This document shows positions 4,289-5,479 of a DNA stretch of 5,479 nt, piece after piece. The notes under the pieces were generated by a model. That model did not search any database. It had not been told where the DNA came from and saw nothing but the letters and a program-made list of their open reading frames with translations. The DNA lies in assembly GCA_964573795.1 (NCBI GenBank), contig CAZNMF010000162.1, positions 1-5,479 on the forward strand, in the 5' to 3' direction. The position numbers were made by a program, and so were the translations under genes. This DNA comes from CAZNMF01 sp964573795 (lineage in GTDB: Bacteria > Acidobacteriota > Vicinamibacteria > Vicinamibacterales > SCN-69-37). Numbering within the stretch: position 1 is the stretch's first letter; every line of letters begins with the position of its first letter.

Positions 4289-5479
4289 CTACAGCGAATA
4301 CCCCTGCCGGTACGTCCGCGTCAGGAACTCGTTCGCGTCCGGCGCTCTCGGCGCCGGCGTCGTCGTCACGCGCATGTTCGCGGCGTCATAGTGGATCTTC
4401 GTGCCCGCGCGCAGCGAGACGACGCCGAGCAGCATGATCTCGACGAGGTGCGCCGCGTAGGAGAACGGACAGGAGATCGTGTCACGGCCGCGAATCGCGT
4501 TGACCCAGTTCATCTCGTGCGACTCGTGCGGGATGCGCGGCAGCCGCTGTTTCGGCAGGCCGTAGGAGTTGTGCCGATCGGCCGGCAGCAGCCGCGGCCG
4601 CGCGCCGTACGTCTGCTGCAGCAGCTTGCCCTTGCTGCCGTAGTAGATCACGCCGCCGTCGGCGAGCAGCTTCTCGTCGCCGAGCTCGTCCGGGCGCGGC
4701 GGCAGCAGGCCGCCGTCGCTCCACGTCAGCTTGATCGTGCCTTTGCCTTTGGGCGACGGGAACTCGTAGTACGTCGACGTGCCGACCGGATAGCTGACGC
4801 CGTTGAACGGCGTCGACACGGTCTCGATCGTCGTCGGCAATCCGAGATTGAGCGCCCAGACGGGATGATCGATCAGGTGCGCGCCCATGTCGCCGAGTGC
4901 GCCCTGGCCCCAGTCCACCCAGCCGCGCCAGTTGAATGGGTGATAGATCGGGTGGTACGGCACGTCCGGCGCGACGCCGAGGAACAGATCCCACGAGAGC
5001 GTCGCGGGCACGGGATAGCTGCCGAGCATCGCGGCGGCGAGGCGCGTGTTGACGCCGGGGTTGTCCCACTTGAGCGGCTGCGGCTCGCCGGTCGTCGGCG
5101 AGATCGCCGGCGGCGGCAGCGGCGCGGGACGCGGCACGCCCTGCGGCCAGTAGCCGAGCGGACGATTCGTCCAGACGCGGATCTCGTGGATGTCGCCGAT
5201 GGCACCCGCCATCAGATATTCCTGTCCCGTGCGCGCATCGTCCTGCGAGTGGCCCTGGTTGCCCATCTGCGTGACGAGCTTCGGCATGTCCGCCGCTTTC
5301 TTCGCGAGATGCCGCGCTTCGTGCACCGACCAGCACAGCGGCTTCTGCACGTAGACGTGCTTGCCGGCATCCATCGCGTTCGACGCGATCACGGCGTGCA
5401 TGTGATCCGGCGTCGCGACGATGATCGCGTCGATGTCCTTCTGCTTCTCGAGCATCTCGCGATAGTCGCGGTACTTCGC
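4289..5479 (-). CDS. Gfo/Idh/MocA-family oxidoreductase, 5' end cut by the window
   Basis: The frame is open to the right edge, giving 396 visible residues; the first is not a start codon. The family comprises NAD(P)-dependent dehydrogenases of sugars, inositols and related compounds. The visible N-terminus (KYRDYREMLEKQKDIDAIIVATPDHMHA) is the second half of the Rossmann domain. The missing part, probably 60-80 residues, should hold the GxGxxG loop and perhaps an export signal. YVQKPL at 43-48 is the EKP motif with Gln for Glu and keeps the Lys. GDMGAHLIDH carries the D-x3-H-x2-D active-site motif. The aromatic-rich C-terminal half (for example PYHPIYHPFNWRGWVDWG) resembles the bacterial C-terminal domain of oxidoreductases common in Planctomycetes, Bacteroidetes and Acidobacteria. 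The substrate cannot be told. It converges with the Usp gene and is probably unrelated to it in function. Confidence 0.93.
   Translation of the reverse strand, partial: AKYRDYREMLEKQKDIDAIIVATPDHMHAVIASNAMDAGKHVYVQKPLCWSVHEARHLAKKAADMPKLVTQMGNQGHSQDDARTGQEYLMAGAIGDIHEIRVWTNRPLGYWPQGVPRPAPLPPPAISPTTGEPQPLKWDNPGVNTRLAAAMLGSYPVPATLSWDLFLGVAPDVPYHPIYHPFNWRGWVDWGQGALGDMGAHLIDHPVWALNLGLPTTIETVSTPFNGVSYPVGTSTYYEFPSPKGKGTIKLTWSDGGLLPPRPDELGDEKLLADGGVIYYGSKGKLLQQTYGARPRLLPADRHNSYGLPKQRLPRIPHESHEMNWVNAIRGRDTISCPFSYAAHLVEIMLLGVVSLRAGTKIHYDAANMRVTTTPAPRAPDANEFLTRTYRQGYSL

Noticed and set aside
4482..5336. Second minus-strand frame overlapping the oxidoreductase gene
   Set aside because: It is a +1-type shadow rich in Arg and Ala, while the frame running 5479-4289 carries the family motifs throughout without interruption.
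5341..5347. Gln in place of Glu in the EKP motif of the oxidoreductase, considered as a loss of function
   Set aside because: The essential Lys is kept, and YVQKPL is a variant I recall as common in this bacterial subgroup.

Overview
The window is GC-rich, gene-dense bacterial chromosome. The protein types, base composition and intergenic heptanucleotide repeats suggest an acidobacterium, perhaps of the Vicinamibacterales. That placement is inferred from general resemblance and was not tested.

Layout, reading the minus strand from right to left. From the right edge to 4289 is a 5'-truncated Gfo/Idh/MocA-family oxidoreductase. It converges with a plus-strand tandem universal stress protein gene (3358-4251). 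From a 61-bp divergent gap, an exported M23 (LytM-type) peptidase gene runs left (3296-2427). It is followed on the same strand by the ribosome-assembly GTPase der (2280-910), a small MerR-type regulator with a histone-like basic tail (778-272), tRNA-Pro(GGG) with encoded CCA (170-94) and a strong hairpin (52-83). The first codons of another minus-strand gene may lie at 28-1. No gap longer than 300 bases lacks a gene; the largest, 2281-2426, is mostly repeat.

The genes are mostly housekeeping: ribosome biogenesis (der), tRNA supply (tRNA-Pro), cell-wall remodelling (M23), stress (Usp) and probably sugar or polyol redox (Gfo/Idh/MocA). No mobile element, CRISPR array, toxin or defence module was found.

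The unusual content lies between the genes. Every gap between adjacent gene ends, except the divergent 61-bp one and the tRNA 3' flank, holds short arrays of 7-bp units. These fall into two main families: AACTTCG/TTCGAAS near gene 3' ends, and GGCTTAC with its derivatives directly upstream of the promoters of merR and der. Two arrays supply the stop codon of the adjacent gene. The gap between der and merR also carries a GTAG-hairpin resembling a REP element. der and the peptidase gene each have a TANNNT hexamer 6-7 nt before the ATG and no Shine-Dalgarno sequence, as expected for leaderless transcripts.
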